A DNA stretch of 64,000 nucleotides, taken from Paenibacillus validus NBRC 15382. GTDB lineage: Bacteria > Bacillota > Bacilli > Paenibacillales > NBRC-103111. The stretch is from the NCBI RefSeq assembly GCF_004000985.1, contig NZ_BIMH01000009.1, forward strand, positions 62,001-126,000. The letters run 5' to 3'. A model generated the notes under the pieces. It saw only the letters and a list, made by a program, of their open reading frames with translations. It did not search any database and was not told the DNA's origin. Positions 33,061-41,189 of this stretch are shown here, piece by piece (position 1 is the stretch's first letter; every line of letters starts with the position of its first letter). A program made the position numbers and the translations under genes.

Positions 33061-33939
33061 TTACCCTTTAGGGATAGCCTCTTCGCTAGTCAGCCTGACG
33101 GTAATGCCGAACGGATCGCGGGCGAACCAAGCTTCCCCGTCCTGCTCCAGCGCGATCCCGGCTTGACGCAGCCGGGCGGTCGTCCGCTCCAGCTCTTCGG
33201 GCGTCGGCGCGACCAGCGTATAATAAGCGAGCCCCGCCGCATCGTCCGCAGCAGGCGGCGCGCCAACGCCGGCCCAGGTGTTCAGCCCGACGTGATGATG
33301 GTACCCGCCGGCCGAGACGAACATCGCCGAATCCCGTGACGCCATCAGGTCGAAGCCTAACGTCTCGATATAAAACCGCCGTGCTTCAAGCAGGTCGGAT
33401 ACGTGAAAATGAATGTGCCCGATACTAGTTCCCGCGGGCAGCCCTTCCCACGGCGAGTCCCCCGCCTCCTTCAATAATCCGTCCACGTCGAGCGGATCGG
33501 TCGTTATCACATAACGGCCGCTCTCGTCGCGCCGCCAGGTTTCACGGGGCCGGTCGGCATAAATTTCAATGCCGTTGTTGTCCGGATCTTGAATGTACAA
33601 TGCCTCGCTGACCAAGTGATCGCTATGCCCGACATGAATGCCGCACGTCAGCAAGTGGCGCAGCGACAGACCGAGCGCCCGGCGATTCGGCACCAACAGC
33701 GCAAAGTGATACAACCCCGCGGTCGTTCGGCGCGGCATGACGATAGCGTTCGGCAGCTCATGCAGAACGACCAGCGGCGACTCGTCCCCGTCGGCCGTCA
33801 ACACAGCCCTCCCGGACGCGCGGTGCAGCTCGCGCAGCCCGACAACCTCGCCATAAAAGCGCACCGACCGATCCAGCTCGCTCACTTTCAAGTGGACCGG
33901 TCCAAGCCTTGTCTTCTCGTGGAGATGATTTGCCTGCAT
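33061..33939 (-). CDS. Catechol 2,3-dioxygenase-like VOC protein (CatE type)
   Basis: A 292-residue protein made of two glyoxalase/VOC modules. The first contains GPVHLKVSELDRSVRFYGEVVGL and the second GHIHFHVSDLLEARRFYIETLGFD, with the metal-ligand histidines at GPVHL, GHIHF and GGYHHHVGLN and a glutamate at NNGIEIYADR. This matches Bacillus CatE, an extradiol ring-cleavage dioxygenase acting on catechol, though natural substrates vary. The ATG at 33939 has AGAGGGG 10 bases upstream; an upstream in-frame ATG lies before that Shine-Dalgarno. Confidence 0.88.
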   Translation of the reverse strand: MQANHLHEKTRLGPVHLKVSELDRSVRFYGEVVGLRELHRASGRAVLTADGDESPLVVLHELPNAIVMPRRTTAGLYHFALLVPNRRALGLSLRHLLTCGIHVGHSDHLVSEALYIQDPDNNGIEIYADRPRETWRRDESGRYVITTDPLDVDGLLKEAGDSPWEGLPAGTSIGHIHFHVSDLLEARRFYIETLGFDLMASRDSAMFVSAGGYHHHVGLNTWAGVGAPPAADDAAGLAYYTLVAPTPEELERTTARLRQAGIALEQDGEAWFARDPFGITVRLTSEEAIPKG

Positions 33940-34127
33940 ATGCTTTGTTCCCCTCTCTTCATTCATTCGGTTACGGTCATCGTCCGCTTCGTCAAGGGAT
34001 GACCGCTTCGCGAACGTCTTCTTTCAATTTCCCCTGCTGACCCGGGCGCCACGCTCGTTCCGCGCGGGCTGACCGCCATGAAAAATAACGGCGGCTGCGC
34101 CCATCTGCTTCATTCATATTAACTCTC

Positions 34128-34157
34128 ATTATACTCCAATTATTCCAAATGTGAAAA
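34128..34157 (-). promoter_or_regulatory. Probable promoter of the catE-like gene
   Basis: On the minus strand TTTTCA (34152-34157), an 18-base spacer and a perfect TATAAT (34128-34133). It gives a leader of about 180 bases to the dioxygenase gene. The rest of the 33940-34271 gap holds nothing I can assign; I saw no clean sigma D box for motAB. Confidence 0.5.
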
Positions 34158-34271
34158 ATTAAACAAAAAAACTAAGGATTCCCTAGCAGGATAACTGTCA
34201 CTTTTTGTCGAAGTAATTGGAAAATGCATGAAAATGGAGAAAATAAACAGGCGGAAGGTGTTTTCAGCGAA

Positions 34272-35066
34272 ATGGAAAAATCAACAGTTATCGGTATTGT
34301 TCTTGGCTTTGTGGCAGTCATTGTGGGGATGATTCTGAAGGGAGCAAGTCCCGTTGCCCTCGTCAACCCGGCTGCTCTTATGATCATTTTCGTAGGAACG
34401 GCGGCCTCTCTCTTTATCGGCTTTTCTTTGGAAGAATTGAAGGGCTTCCCCAAACTGATAAAGATTGCCTTCACCGAGCAAAAAACAATTCCGAAAATGG
34501 ATCTGATCAACCTGTTCACGGACTGGGTGTCCATCACCCGCCGCGAAGGGCTCCTCGCGATGGAGAGCAAGGTGGAGGAAATTCAAGACCCGTTCTTGCG
34601 CAACGGTATGCGCATGATCATTGACGGCAACGATCAAGACTTTGTGCACGACGTCTTGATGGAAGATATTCAAGCGATGCAGGAGCGGCACCGTTCAGGC
34701 GCGCAAATTTTTACCCAAGCCGGCACTTACGCGCCTACGCTCGGGGTGCTCGGGGCCGTTATCGGCCTGATCGCGGCGCTCAGCAATTTGAACGATGTCG
34801 AGAGTCTCGGCCACTTGATCTCTGCGGCTTTCGTCGCAACGCTGCTCGGGATTTTCTCGGGTTATGTCCTCTGGCATCCGATTGCCAACAAATTGAAACA
34901 AAAGTCGAAGAAAGAAGTGGAAATCCGGCTGATGATGGTCGAAGGACTGCTCTCCATCCAGTCGGGTATTTCGTCGACGGCCGTGAAGCAGAAGCTGATG
35001 ATTTTCATACCGACTTCTCAGCGGGACGAGAAAAACGAGAGCAAGGCGGGAGACAGGGATGAGTAA
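34272..35066 (+). CDS. motA: Flagellar motor stator protein MotA
   Basis: A 264-residue MotA with four transmembrane helices. Helices 1-2 lie at the start (STVIGIVLGFVAVIVGMIL and ALMIIFVGTAASLFIGF), a cytoplasmic loop follows (RREGLLAMESKVEEIQDPFLR, the torque-generating region), and helices 3-4 contain the conserved proline segment TYAPTLGVLGAVIGLI. With MotB it makes the ion-conducting stator of the flagellar motor. The ATG at 34272 has GGAAGGTG 11 bases upstream. It overlaps motB by 8 bases. Confidence 0.95.
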   Translation: MEKSTVIGIVLGFVAVIVGMILKGASPVALVNPAALMIIFVGTAASLFIGFSLEELKGFPKLIKIAFTEQKTIPKMDLINLFTDWVSITRREGLLAMESKVEEIQDPFLRNGMRMIIDGNDQDFVHDVLMEDIQAMQERHRSGAQIFTQAGTYAPTLGVLGAVIGLIAALSNLNDVESLGHLISAAFVATLLGIFSGYVLWHPIANKLKQKSKKEVEIRLMMVEGLLSIQSGISSTAVKQKLMIFIPTSQRDEKNESKAGDRDE

Positions 35067-35871
35067 AAAAAAGCACCGCGAGCATCATGAGGAGCATATC
35101 GACGAAACATGGCTCATCCCTTACGCCGATCTGTTAACCCTGCTGCTCGCGCTCTTTATTATTTTGTTCGCCTCCAGTCAGGTGGACTCCAAAAAGTACG
35201 ACAGCATCATGCGCTCTCTGAACTCTGCCTTCGCCGGCGGTACCGGCACCTTTGACGTGTCCAATATGATTCCGCTTCAGGTGGCGCCGAACGTTGATAA
35301 GAGCAAGTACGAGGATCCGTCGAACCCGGCAACGGCCCAGCAGCAACAGCAAGAACAGCAAGCGAAGCAGTTTCAGAAGGAACAGCACGATTTGGAGCAG
35401 CTCAAGGAAAGGCTCGATCAATACATAGCGGACAACCAGTTGTCTGCGGAGCTCGACACCCAATTGACCGACGATTTGCTGATGATTACCATTCGAGACA
35501 ACGCCTTGTTCTCCTCCGGCTCCGCTACGGTAAAACCGGAAGCTACACGGCTTGCCGGCTTCATCTCCGAGATGCTGGCGCAATACCCGAATTACCGGGT
35601 CGAAGTGGCAGGTCATACGGATAATGTCCCGATCGGCAGCGCCGCATTCGAAACGAACTGGGATTTGAGCTCGAAGCGGGCACTTAATTTTATGAAAATA
35701 TTGCTCGAGAACGATCAAATCGGCCCCGCCCGCTTCCGTTCCATCGGGTACGGCGAGTACCATCCAATCGACACGAACGACACGGAGGAAGGACGGTCCA
35801 AGAACCGCCGGGTGGAAGTGAGCATTTTGCGCAGCATGAAAACCCCGCAATTTGAGGAAGTGCCGAAATAA
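35059..35871 (+). CDS. motB: Flagellar motor stator protein MotB
   Basis: A 270-residue MotB. The single N-terminal helix carries the ion-binding Asp24 in PYADLLTLLLALFIILFASS. A Gln-rich linker (residues 92-115) leads to an OmpA-like peptidoglycan-binding domain with VAGHTDNVPIG and SKNRRVEVSIL. It anchors the MotA ring to the cell wall. The helix has no polar sodium-type residue that I can single out, so the coupling ion cannot be stated. It is coupled to motA by overlap. Confidence 0.96.
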   Translation: MSKKKHREHHEEHIDETWLIPYADLLTLLLALFIILFASSQVDSKKYDSIMRSLNSAFAGGTGTFDVSNMIPLQVAPNVDKSKYEDPSNPATAQQQQQEQQAKQFQKEQHDLEQLKERLDQYIADNQLSAELDTQLTDDLLMITIRDNALFSSGSATVKPEATRLAGFISEMLAQYPNYRVEVAGHTDNVPIGSAAFETNWDLSSKRALNFMKILLENDQIGPARFRSIGYGEYHPIDTNDTEEGRSKNRRVEVSILRSMKTPQFEEVPK

Positions 35872-35885
35872 ACGCAGCGCCTACC

Positions 35886-35928
35886 AAAAAAAGCAAGCGG
35901 CGGAACAAATTCCGTCACTTGCTTTTTT
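35886..35928. terminator. Bidirectional terminator between motB and bioY
   Basis: AAAAAAGCAAG (35886-35896) pairs with CTTGCTTTTTT (35918-35928), with an inner CGGAA/TTCCG stem. T-runs stand on both strands, serving the convergent motB and bioY transcripts. Confidence 0.93.
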
Positions 35929-35939
35929 AGTTGCTTCCG

Positions 35940-36527
35940 TTAATCTAAAGAAATGACGCGACTTCCGGAAGAGCCCGTTAACCGCTCCGGCGGGAACACT
36001 TGACGAACCGGCGAGATGATCAGCGTCGCCACGGCCGCTTTGATCGCATCGCCCAGCAAATACGGGTAACATCCGGCGATCATGGCTTTCTCGAACGATA
36101 ACCCGGTGACGTGAGCAAGCCAAGGTACGCCGGTCACATACAGCAGCAGGGAGCCGAATACTTCCAGAACGAGGAACGCGGCTGCATAACCTAGCGCTCC
36201 TCTCATGCGAATGCGTGGCAGCAGCAAGCCGATCAACAGCGCAGCGAATGGCCACATGATGACGTAGCCGCCGGTCGGGCCAAACAATACGGGCAAGCCT
36301 CCCGTACCGTGCAGCAGCGGAAATCCGATAGCGGTCAGGACGACGACGAGCGCCATGCTGAGAAAGCCGTACCACGCGCCCAGCAAGCCTCCGGCGAGCA
36401 TGACGGCGAGCGTTTGCAGCGTAATGGGGACCGGGGTGAAGCCCAGCGGGATGCTCACATAACCGAACAGCACCAATAAAGCGGCAAGGAGCGCACTAAA
36501 TACGATTCCACGAAGCGATAATTTCAT
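35940..36527 (-). CDS. bioY: Biotin transporter substrate-binding subunit BioY
   Basis: A 195-residue S-component of an ECF transporter for biotin, with six hydrophobic helices. Family features are the N-terminal IPLGFTPVPITLQTLAVMLAG, the GFPLLHGTGGLPVLFGPTGGYVI loop that closes over biotin, and LGDAIKAAVA near the end. A BirA-like operator lies 36-69 bases upstream of its start, in the region shared with the divergent ECF ATPase genes. This supports biotin as substrate and control by biotin-charged BirA. Confidence 0.96.
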   Translation of the reverse strand: MKLSLRGIVFSALLAALLVLFGYVSIPLGFTPVPITLQTLAVMLAGGLLGAWYGFLSMALVVVLTAIGFPLLHGTGGLPVLFGPTGGYVIMWPFAALLIGLLLPRIRMRGALGYAAAFLVLEVFGSLLLYVTGVPWLAHVTGLSFEKAMIAGCYPYLLGDAIKAAVATLIISPVRQVFPPERLTGSSGSRVISLD

Positions 36528-36548
36528 GATTGAACGACCCTCTCATTT

Positions 36549-36577
36549 TTGATATGGTTATATCGTTAACCTATATT
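36549..36577 (+). promoter_or_regulatory. Promoter of the ECF ATPase genes
   Basis: TTGATA (36549-36554), a 17-base spacer and TATATT (36572-36577). The -10 box lies between the two arms of the BirA operator. On the opposite strand TTGTGT (36579-36584), 16 bases and TATAAC (36557-36562) form a plausible bioY promoter over the same DNA. Confidence 0.65.
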
Positions 36578-36596
36578 AACACAATGTGGTTAACAA
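36563..36596. promoter_or_regulatory. BirA (biotin repressor) operator
   Basis: CGTTAACC (from 36564) and GGTTAACAA (36588-36596) form an inverted repeat with a 16-base spacer, the form of Bacillus BirA operators (TTGTTAACC, spacer, GGTTAACAA). It covers the back-to-back promoters of bioY and the ECF ATPase genes. Confidence 0.85.
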
Positions 36597-36643
36597 TTCG
36601 AGAGTGCCTACAACATTTTTTTTATACGGAAAGGTCGTTTATT

Positions 36644-37501
36644 ATGTCTGTTTTCTCCCCTCTGATTTCTATACATGACGCCTCCGTTCACTTCGCTTCC
36701 GAATCGGAGGGCGTGCGCAAGGCATTAAACGGCTTCTCGCTGGACATCCGCCCCGGCGAATGGATCGCCGTCACCGGCTCCAACGGCAGCGGCAAAAGCA
36801 CCTTGGCCGGCATATTGCTCGGCAGCTGCCCGTTGTCCCAAGGCCGCGTCATCCCGAGCGGCCGCGTCGTCGTACGCGGCGTGATGCAGCATCCGGATGC
36901 GCAGGTGCTTGGCGACACGATCGAGGAAGAGTTTCACTTCGTCCTCGGCGCCATCGGACTGCCGGCGGACGAATTCGAACGGCGGCAGCACGAAGCGCTG
37001 CGGCGCGTCAGGCTGCCGCTGCCCGCTTCCACGCCGATCGGGGAATTGTCGGGGGGTCAGAAGCAGCTGCTGAACATCGCCCTGGCGCTCGCCGTTCGTC
37101 CGGATGTGCTTGTACTGGACGAACCGACGGCCATGCTCGATCCGGACGCCCGCGGGCAGGTGCTGGAAGCGGTGCGCGAGGCGCACCGGGACGGCGCCGC
37201 GGTCGTCTGGATCACACACCGGCTGGAGGAAGCCGCGGCAAGCGAGCGCGTCATCGCTTTGAACGAAGGCGCCCTCGCGTTCGACGGCTCGCCGCGCTTG
37301 TTTTTGTACGGCGCGGAGCGGCCGGAATCGCTCGAACGGCAGCCGTCTGCGATTCCGGCCGCGCCTTGCGAGCGGCTGGCGCTTGAGCCGCCCTTCGTCG
37401 TGCGCACGGCGGCGGCCCTGCTCCGGCGGGGCGTGCCGCTGCGCGAGCTGCCGCTGCATGCGGACGACTTGGCGAAGGCGGTGGTGCCGCCATGCCGCTA
37501 A
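36644..37501 (+). CDS. ECF transporter ATPase (EcfA)
   Basis: A 285-residue energy-coupling-factor ATPase. Walker A is GSNGSGKST (45-53), the signature is LSGGQ (135-139), Walker B is VLVLDEP (155-161), and the switch histidine is His192 (WITHRLEE). The ATG at 36644 has GGAAAGG 9 bases upstream. It sits opposite bioY under the same BirA-like operator and overlaps the EcfA-EcfT fusion by 10 bases, so it is probably one half of the ATPase dimer of a dedicated biotin importer. Confidence 0.93.
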   Translation: MSVFSPLISIHDASVHFASESEGVRKALNGFSLDIRPGEWIAVTGSNGSGKSTLAGILLGSCPLSQGRVIPSGRVVVRGVMQHPDAQVLGDTIEEEFHFVLGAIGLPADEFERRQHEALRRVRLPLPASTPIGELSGGQKQLLNIALALAVRPDVLVLDEPTAMLDPDARGQVLEAVREAHRDGAAVVWITHRLEEAAASERVIALNEGALAFDGSPRLFLYGAERPESLERQPSAIPAAPCERLALEPPFVVRTAAALLRRGVPLRELPLHADDLAKAVVPPCR

Positions 37502-39207
37502 GCTTGGAGCGCGTGGCCGTCGCCGCGCCGAACGATCCGCAGCGGCTGCTGCTGAACGGCGTCGACTTAACGCTCGCGAACGGGACCGTCACGCTGCTGA
37601 TCGGTCGGACCGGCTCCGGCAAATCGACCTTGCTGCAGACGCTCGCCGGGTTGAAGACGCCGACTTCGGGCGCGGTTCGGCTTGACGGGGAGCCGCTATG
37701 GCGGAAAGGCCGCGTCGCCAGCGCTCATTTGCTTCGGCTCGGTCTCGTGTTTCAATTTCCCGAGCAACAGCTGTTCGCCCGCAGCATCCGGCACGAGTTC
37801 GCATACTCGCTGCGGCCATATAAGCTGAAGCCCGAGGACTGCAAGCGGCGAATCGCCGACGCGCGGGCGGAGTGGGACTATAGCGGCACGTTCGAGCCGG
37901 ACCGCTCCCCGTTCGCGCTTAGCGGCGGCCAGCGCCGCCGGCTCGCCCTGGCGAGCACGACGGCGACGAAACCGGATTGGCTGCTGATGGATGAACCGAC
38001 CGCAGGTCTGGAAGCGGCTGCAGTGCAGGAGCTGCTCGCGTTCATCGAACGCCGCAGACGTGCTGCGAGCCGCGGAGGCATCGTGATCGCCACGCACGAT
38101 CTCGACACATTCCTGCCTATCGCGGATCGCGTCATTGTGCTGCAGGACGGCGGCATCGTCGCCGATGCCACGCCGGAGGCGTTATGCCGCGAGCCCGGTT
38201 CGCTGCAGGACGCCGGCGTCGGCCTGCCGAGCTGCGTTGCGCTGGCGCAGGCGTTCGCCGCGCACGGACTGCGTCTGCCGGCCGACCGGCTCACGCCGGA
38301 AGCGGCGGCTGATGCGATCGTCGCCGCGCTTGCGGGCACGGCCGTGCCGGAAGCGGAAGCGGCTGCCCCGGCTAGCCCGGCAGCGCAAGCTCCGCCTGCG
38401 GGCACAGCCGGCGAGAAGCTCGCGCAGACGCGCATTTCCGCAGAAAGCGCGCCTTCTTCAATCGGGTACCGGCTCGACCCCCGGTCGAAATGGCTGCTGT
38501 ACGTGCTGCTCGTCATCGGCACGATGATGCAGCAGCACTGGACCGGCCTTACGGTCGCGCTCATCCCCGTGCTGCTCGGCTTCGCAGGCCTGCCTCGGCC
38601 GGTATGGGCCGGCCTGCTGAAGTTCGCCCGCCTGCTGCTATTATTTTTTGCGATCTCGGTCACGCTTGCGGGGGTGACGTTAACGACGGGAGACGGATTT
38701 CCCCGGATCGGTTTCTCCCAGGCGCAGGCGATGACAACCGGCTTCAACGTATTCCGCCTGTTCGTCGTCACCCTCGCCAGCTTATGGTTCGCCGTCACGA
38801 CGCCGTACGGCCGCATGGTCGAAGGCTTAAACTGGGCGCTTGCCTATGGCAAAAAAGCCAAGCTGCCCGTCGATTCGTTCGCCCTCGCCGTATCGCTTAT
38901 TTTTCGTTTCATCCCGATGATCCTGAACGAATGGCAGCGCTTCTCGGACATCGTGCGCGCCAGAGGCAAAGCTCCGCTGCAGCCGGGCACCGTCAGGCCA
39001 CGGGATATCCCGGCGCTGATCGTGCCGCTGCTGCTGTCTTTGTTTCATCGCGCCGAGAATATGACGATCGCCATGGAAATGAAAAAAATCGGACGGCGTC
39101 CGCTCGTCTCGAGCCGCAGCCGGCTGCTTGTCTGGACCCGCGCCGATCGGCTCGCCGTCGTCTTCGGCCTCGTATGGCTGGCCGTATTGATCGCTTTGCG
39201 CAAATAA
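37492..39207 (+). CDS. Fused ECF ATPase-transmembrane protein (EcfA-EcfT)
   Basis: A 571-residue fusion. Residues 1-260 are an ECF ATPase: Walker A GRTGSGKST (38-46), Q-loop FQFPEQQLF (87-95), LSGGQ (143-147), Walker B WLLMDEP (163-169), His202. An Ala/Pro-rich linker (about 280-320) joins it to an EcfT module with five or so helices and the coupling motif RARG (DIVRARGKAPL). The second coupling motif, usually A-R-G, reads KKIGRRP here. In most ECF systems these are separate genes. Together with the upstream EcfA and BioY it gives a complete biotin importer. Confidence 0.93.
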   Translation: MPLSLERVAVAAPNDPQRLLLNGVDLTLANGTVTLLIGRTGSGKSTLLQTLAGLKTPTSGAVRLDGEPLWRKGRVASAHLLRLGLVFQFPEQQLFARSIRHEFAYSLRPYKLKPEDCKRRIADARAEWDYSGTFEPDRSPFALSGGQRRRLALASTTATKPDWLLMDEPTAGLEAAAVQELLAFIERRRRAASRGGIVIATHDLDTFLPIADRVIVLQDGGIVADATPEALCREPGSLQDAGVGLPSCVALAQAFAAHGLRLPADRLTPEAAADAIVAALAGTAVPEAEAAAPASPAAQAPPAGTAGEKLAQTRISAESAPSSIGYRLDPRSKWLLYVLLVIGTMMQQHWTGLTVALIPVLLGFAGLPRPVWAGLLKFARLLLLFFAISVTLAGVTLTTGDGFPRIGFSQAQAMTTGFNVFRLFVVTLASLWFAVTTPYGRMVEGLNWALAYGKKAKLPVDSFALAVSLIFRFIPMILNEWQRFSDIVRARGKAPLQPGTVRPRDIPALIVPLLLSLFHRAENMTIAMEMKKIGRRPLVSSRSRLLVWTRADRLAVVFGLVWLAVLIALRK

Positions 39208-39247
39208 CGGAACGCTGAGTACGCGTTGGGCCGGCCTGTATAACGAA

Positions 39248-39289
39248 GGCCGCTTTCGACATTCAACAATCGAAAGCGGCCCTTTTTTT
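39248..39289 (+). terminator. Terminator of the ECF operon
   Basis: GGCCGCTTTCGA (39248-39259) pairs perfectly with TCGAAAGCGGCC (39270-39281), followed by CTTTTTTT. Confidence 0.95.
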
Positions 39290-39332
39290 CCGGCCGACGT
39301 CCACCCCCCATTCGTTTCCGCACCGGATCAGC

Positions 39333-39363
39333 TGTACCTTCACCTTGGGTCATCATTTATACT
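39333..39363 (+). promoter_or_regulatory. MerR-type promoter of the MerR-methyltransferase gene
   Basis: TGTACC (39333-39338), a 19-base spacer and TATACT (39358-39363). The long spacer holding an imperfect dyad (ACCTTCACC...GGGTCA) is the hallmark of promoters that a MerR protein activates by DNA distortion. A sister site lies at 40398. Confidence 0.7.
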
Positions 39364-39382
39364 AGTTGGGGGAGGCGGCTCT

Positions 39383-40393
39383 ATGAAAATTAATGATCTT
39401 GCCAGGCGTGTTAACGTAACGCCGCGAGCGATCCGTTTATATGAACAGAAAGGATTGCTTAAACCGCAGAGAAGCACCGGCAACGGTTACCGAACTTACA
39501 CGGAGCATGATGCTTGGCGGCTGCAAATGATCGCTTCACTCCGTGAAATCGGATTGGGCTTGAATCAAATCCGCAAGCTGCTGGATAAATACGATCAGGG
39601 CGACACCGCAGAGGTGCATCATGATCTTGAAATGCAAAGAATGTCCATGGTTTCAAAATGGGTGGAGCTGAAATATGCCATTGCCATGACCGACGAATTA
39701 ATTGCCCGTCTTGAAGCCAAGCAGGGGCTGCACCTCGAGGATTTGTTCCAGCTTGCGGAAGATTTCAAACATCAAAAAGGCCACTCCGCATGGCAGGATA
39801 AATGGGGCTTCGACCGCATAGCCGGCGATTACGATCAATCCGCCCCTTTATTTGCGGCAGGTCCGTTTATTTCCGCACAGGAATATGAAGCCGTGTTGGA
39901 ATTTATGCGGCAGTGGGTGGCCCCGCAGCGTGACGAAGCGGGTTTGGATATCGGCACGGGAACCGGCAATCTGGCGGGCAAGCTTCTGGCAACAGGCGCT
40001 TCCATGCACGCCATCGACCAGTCCAAGGAGATGCTTGCCCGGTGTCGGGACAAGTTCCCCCAGCTGCCGACCAAACTCGGCAACGCGCTATCCCTTCCTT
40101 TTCTGGATAAGCAGTTTCACTTTGTGGTCACCGCTTTTGCTTTTCACCACCTTGACGAGGCGCAGCAAATGCTTGCATTGGAGGAAATGAACAGGGTTCT
40201 TAAACCGAACGGGCGAATTTGCATATCCGGTCTCATGTTCGATCATAACCATAACCCTTTCCAAGCACGGTCCGATAAACACCCCTCGGATCGCTCCAAA
40301 CTATTGGAGTGGTTCCACAACCACGAATTCATTACCGTTCAACATCAGATGAATCCATGGGTCCATGTGATCTACGCCGTCCGGAAAAATTAA
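39383..40393 (+). CDS. MerR regulator fused to a SAM-dependent methyltransferase
   Basis: A 336-residue fusion. Residues 1-70 are a MerR winged helix (INDLARRVNVTPRAIRLYEQKGLL), residues 75-120 a helical linker, and residues 140-336 a class I methyltransferase with motif I LDIGTGTG (188-195), the acidic loop HAIDQS and a typical LEEMNRVLKPNGRICISG. A UbiE-like small-molecule methyltransferase is the closest resemblance. The two domains suggest a regulator that senses its ligand by methylating it, or that is gated by SAM, but this is inference. GGGGGAGG precedes the ATG. A MerR-type promoter lies directly upstream and a second one follows the gene. Confidence 0.88.
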   Translation: MKINDLARRVNVTPRAIRLYEQKGLLKPQRSTGNGYRTYTEHDAWRLQMIASLREIGLGLNQIRKLLDKYDQGDTAEVHHDLEMQRMSMVSKWVELKYAIAMTDELIARLEAKQGLHLEDLFQLAEDFKHQKGHSAWQDKWGFDRIAGDYDQSAPLFAAGPFISAQEYEAVLEFMRQWVAPQRDEAGLDIGTGTGNLAGKLLATGASMHAIDQSKEMLARCRDKFPQLPTKLGNALSLPFLDKQFHFVVTAFAFHHLDEAQQMLALEEMNRVLKPNGRICISGLMFDHNHNPFQARSDKHPSDRSKLLEWFHNHEFITVQHQMNPWVHVIYAVRKN

Positions 40394-40397
40394 AGCC

Positions 40398-40428
40398 TTG
40401 ACCTTCACCCAAGGTCAACCCCCATTCT
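40398..40428 (+). promoter_or_regulatory. MerR-type promoter/operator of the second methyltransferase
   Basis: TTGACC (40398-40403), a 19-base spacer and CATTCT (40423-40428). TTGACCTT (40398-40405) and AAGGTCAA (40411-40418) form a perfect 8-bp dyad around CACCC. It shares ACCTTCACC with the site at 39336, so the upstream MerR fusion probably controls both. Confidence 0.7.
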
Positions 40429-40462
40429 GGATGCAGGACTAAGCACTGGGAGGATGACAGGG

Positions 40463-41161
40463 ATGCCGGATCATGACCACATTTACACGAACGAAGCGGC
40501 ACAGTACGATTTACTCATATCGCGGGAGGACTGCCGGCACAACATCATGGAAACTTTCCGCAGGCTCCTCCCGAATCTCGAGCATCTGGACGTCGCGGAT
40601 ATAGGCGCGGGAACGGGAAGACTATCCTGTTTGCTCGCTCCGTATGTCCAATCGGTCGTCGCCATAGATGCCTCGCAAGCGATGCTGGACATCGCCGCAG
40701 ACAAACTGAAGCGTACGGGACTAACGAATTGGGAAACCTGTGTGGCCGATAACCGGCGCTTGCCGCTGCCCGATCATTCCGTTGATGTCGTGACAGCCGG
40801 ATGGACGATTTGCTATTCGGCGAATTCCAAGGTCGATCGATGGAACGTTCATTTGGAAACGATCCTTGCGCAAATTCAACGAATTTTACGCCCGTCGGGA
40901 ACGGCAATCATTATGGAAAACTTCGGAACCGGCGACGAACAACCGAATCCACCGGATTTCCTTACAAGTTATTTTCATGCGCTGGAGACGGAATACGGAT
41001 TTTCACATGCCTGGATTCGAACGGATTACCGATTCACATCCGTCGACGAAGCGGAGCGGTTATCGAGGTTCTTCTTTGGCCCTGATATCGCGGACAAAGT
41101 AAGCGCCGCCAATCTGCAAACCGTCCCGGAATGCACGGGTGTATGGTGGAAGAGGGTATGA
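40463..41161 (+). CDS. Class I SAM-dependent methyltransferase
   Basis: A 232-residue methyltransferase with motif I VADIGAGTGRLS, the acidic residue in VVAIDAS, VADNRRLPLPDHSVDVV and the C-terminal RILRPSGTAIIMENFG. This is the UbiE/Methyltransf_11 type; the substrate is unknown. It is not closely similar to the methyltransferase half of the gene before it. The ATG at 40463 has GGGAGG 9 bases upstream; an ATG at 40454 overlaps the Shine-Dalgarno. It is preceded by a MerR-type promoter that probably answers to the neighbouring fusion protein. Confidence 0.87.
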   Translation: MPDHDHIYTNEAAQYDLLISREDCRHNIMETFRRLLPNLEHLDVADIGAGTGRLSCLLAPYVQSVVAIDASQAMLDIAADKLKRTGLTNWETCVADNRRLPLPDHSVDVVTAGWTICYSANSKVDRWNVHLETILAQIQRILRPSGTAIIMENFGTGDEQPNPPDFLTSYFHALETEYGFSHAWIRTDYRFTSVDEAERLSRFFFGPDIADKVSAANLQTVPECTGVWWKRV

Positions 41162-41189
41162 ATGACAACCAGCGGCTTCGCTTCCTGAT

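Noticed and set aside
34140-34271. Sigma D (flagellar) promoter for motAB
   Set aside because: GCAGGATAA at about 34180 resembles the -10 GCCGATAA, but no TAAA stands at the right distance.
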